From: an uncultured Mesorhizobium sp.
Lineage (GTDB): Bacteria; Pseudomonadota; Alphaproteobacteria; Rhizobiales; Rhizobiaceae
Length of the DNA stretch: 6,321 nt
Direction: 5' to 3'
Assembly (NCBI GenBank): GCA_950071955.1
Contig: CATMOC010000230.1
Coordinates: 1 to 6,321, forward strand
Of the stretch, positions 6,232-6,321 are shown one piece after another (the stretch's first letter is position 1; each line of letters starts with the position of its first letter). Both the position numbers and the translations under genes were made by a program. Below the pieces are notes generated by a model, which searched no databases, had not been told where the DNA came from, and saw only the letters and a list, made by a program, of their open reading frames with translations.

Positions 6232-6321
6232 ATGAAGACCTTCAGGGAACGACTGGGACATTCCACCGCGCGGGCGCTCGCCGGCCTTCTGACCCTGCCG
6301 GTGATCGGGCCGGCGCTCGCC
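6232..6321 (+). CDS. Exported protein, signal peptide only (3' end outside window)
   Basis: Only the first 30 codons are present. They encode a classic Sec signal peptide: a positive N-region (MKTFRERLGHSTAR), a hydrophobic core (ALAGLLTLPVIG) and PALA ending exactly at the window edge, a good signal peptidase I site. ATG 6232 is preferred because GGGAG at 6219-6223 lies eight bases upstream. In-frame ATGs at 6199 (overlapping the regulator stop as ATGA) and 6217 are possible but would put extra residues, KRKRK for the first, before the signal. It follows the regulator by 29 bases in the same direction and may belong to the same operon. In BetI-type loci such a protein is often an ABC-transporter substrate-binding protein, but nothing of the mature protein is visible. 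Confidence 0.7.
   Translation, partial: MKTFRERLGHSTARALAGLLTLPVIGPALA

Noticed and set aside
1..6321. CRISPR array, tRNA, rRNA, riboswitch or phage/defence module
   Set aside because: No regularly spaced repeats, cloverleaf arms, conserved rRNA text or recognised defence domains were found on either strand. The genes present are metabolic or regulatory.

Overview
The window reads as two unrelated pieces of DNA joined at about position 1827-1832. Neither side is a mobile element. The join cuts two genes in mid-domain, so a chimeric contig (misassembly or ligated fragments) is the most likely explanation. Everything below treats the two sides as separate genomes.

Left side (1 to about 1832): very GC-rich, with nearly all third codon positions G or C and GTG starts. 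This suggests a high-GC actinomycete, perhaps Nocardioides-like, although the genus is only a guess. It holds the 5' part of a HelD/HelR-type RNA-polymerase recycling ATPase on the minus strand, which runs off the window start. A divergent spacer of about 350 bases follows, then the N-terminal 326 residues of an exported sulfatase on the plus strand. The sulfatase loses its second half at the join.

Right side (about 1827 to 6321): somewhat less GC-rich, with an alphaproteobacterial character judged by gene content and protein style. It is a compact divergent locus. On the minus strand two paralogous PYROXD2/CrtI-like FAD oxidoreductases overlap by 14 bases. The upstream one (2905-4524) is complete; the downstream one is cut at the join after 364 residues. 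On the plus strand are a phosphoethanolamine-methyltransferase-like SAM methyltransferase, a BetI-like TetR regulator whose start overlaps the methyltransferase stop, and the first 30 codons of an exported protein that is only a signal peptide before the window ends. The 176-base divergent spacer holds a 16-base inverted repeat that could be the TetR operator.

Together the right-hand genes look like a regulated catabolic or modification unit, possibly for a methylated amine or related small molecule. The substrate cannot be read from sequence. This is the only part that might be a little-described system. The apparent giant fusion proteins across the join should not be believed.
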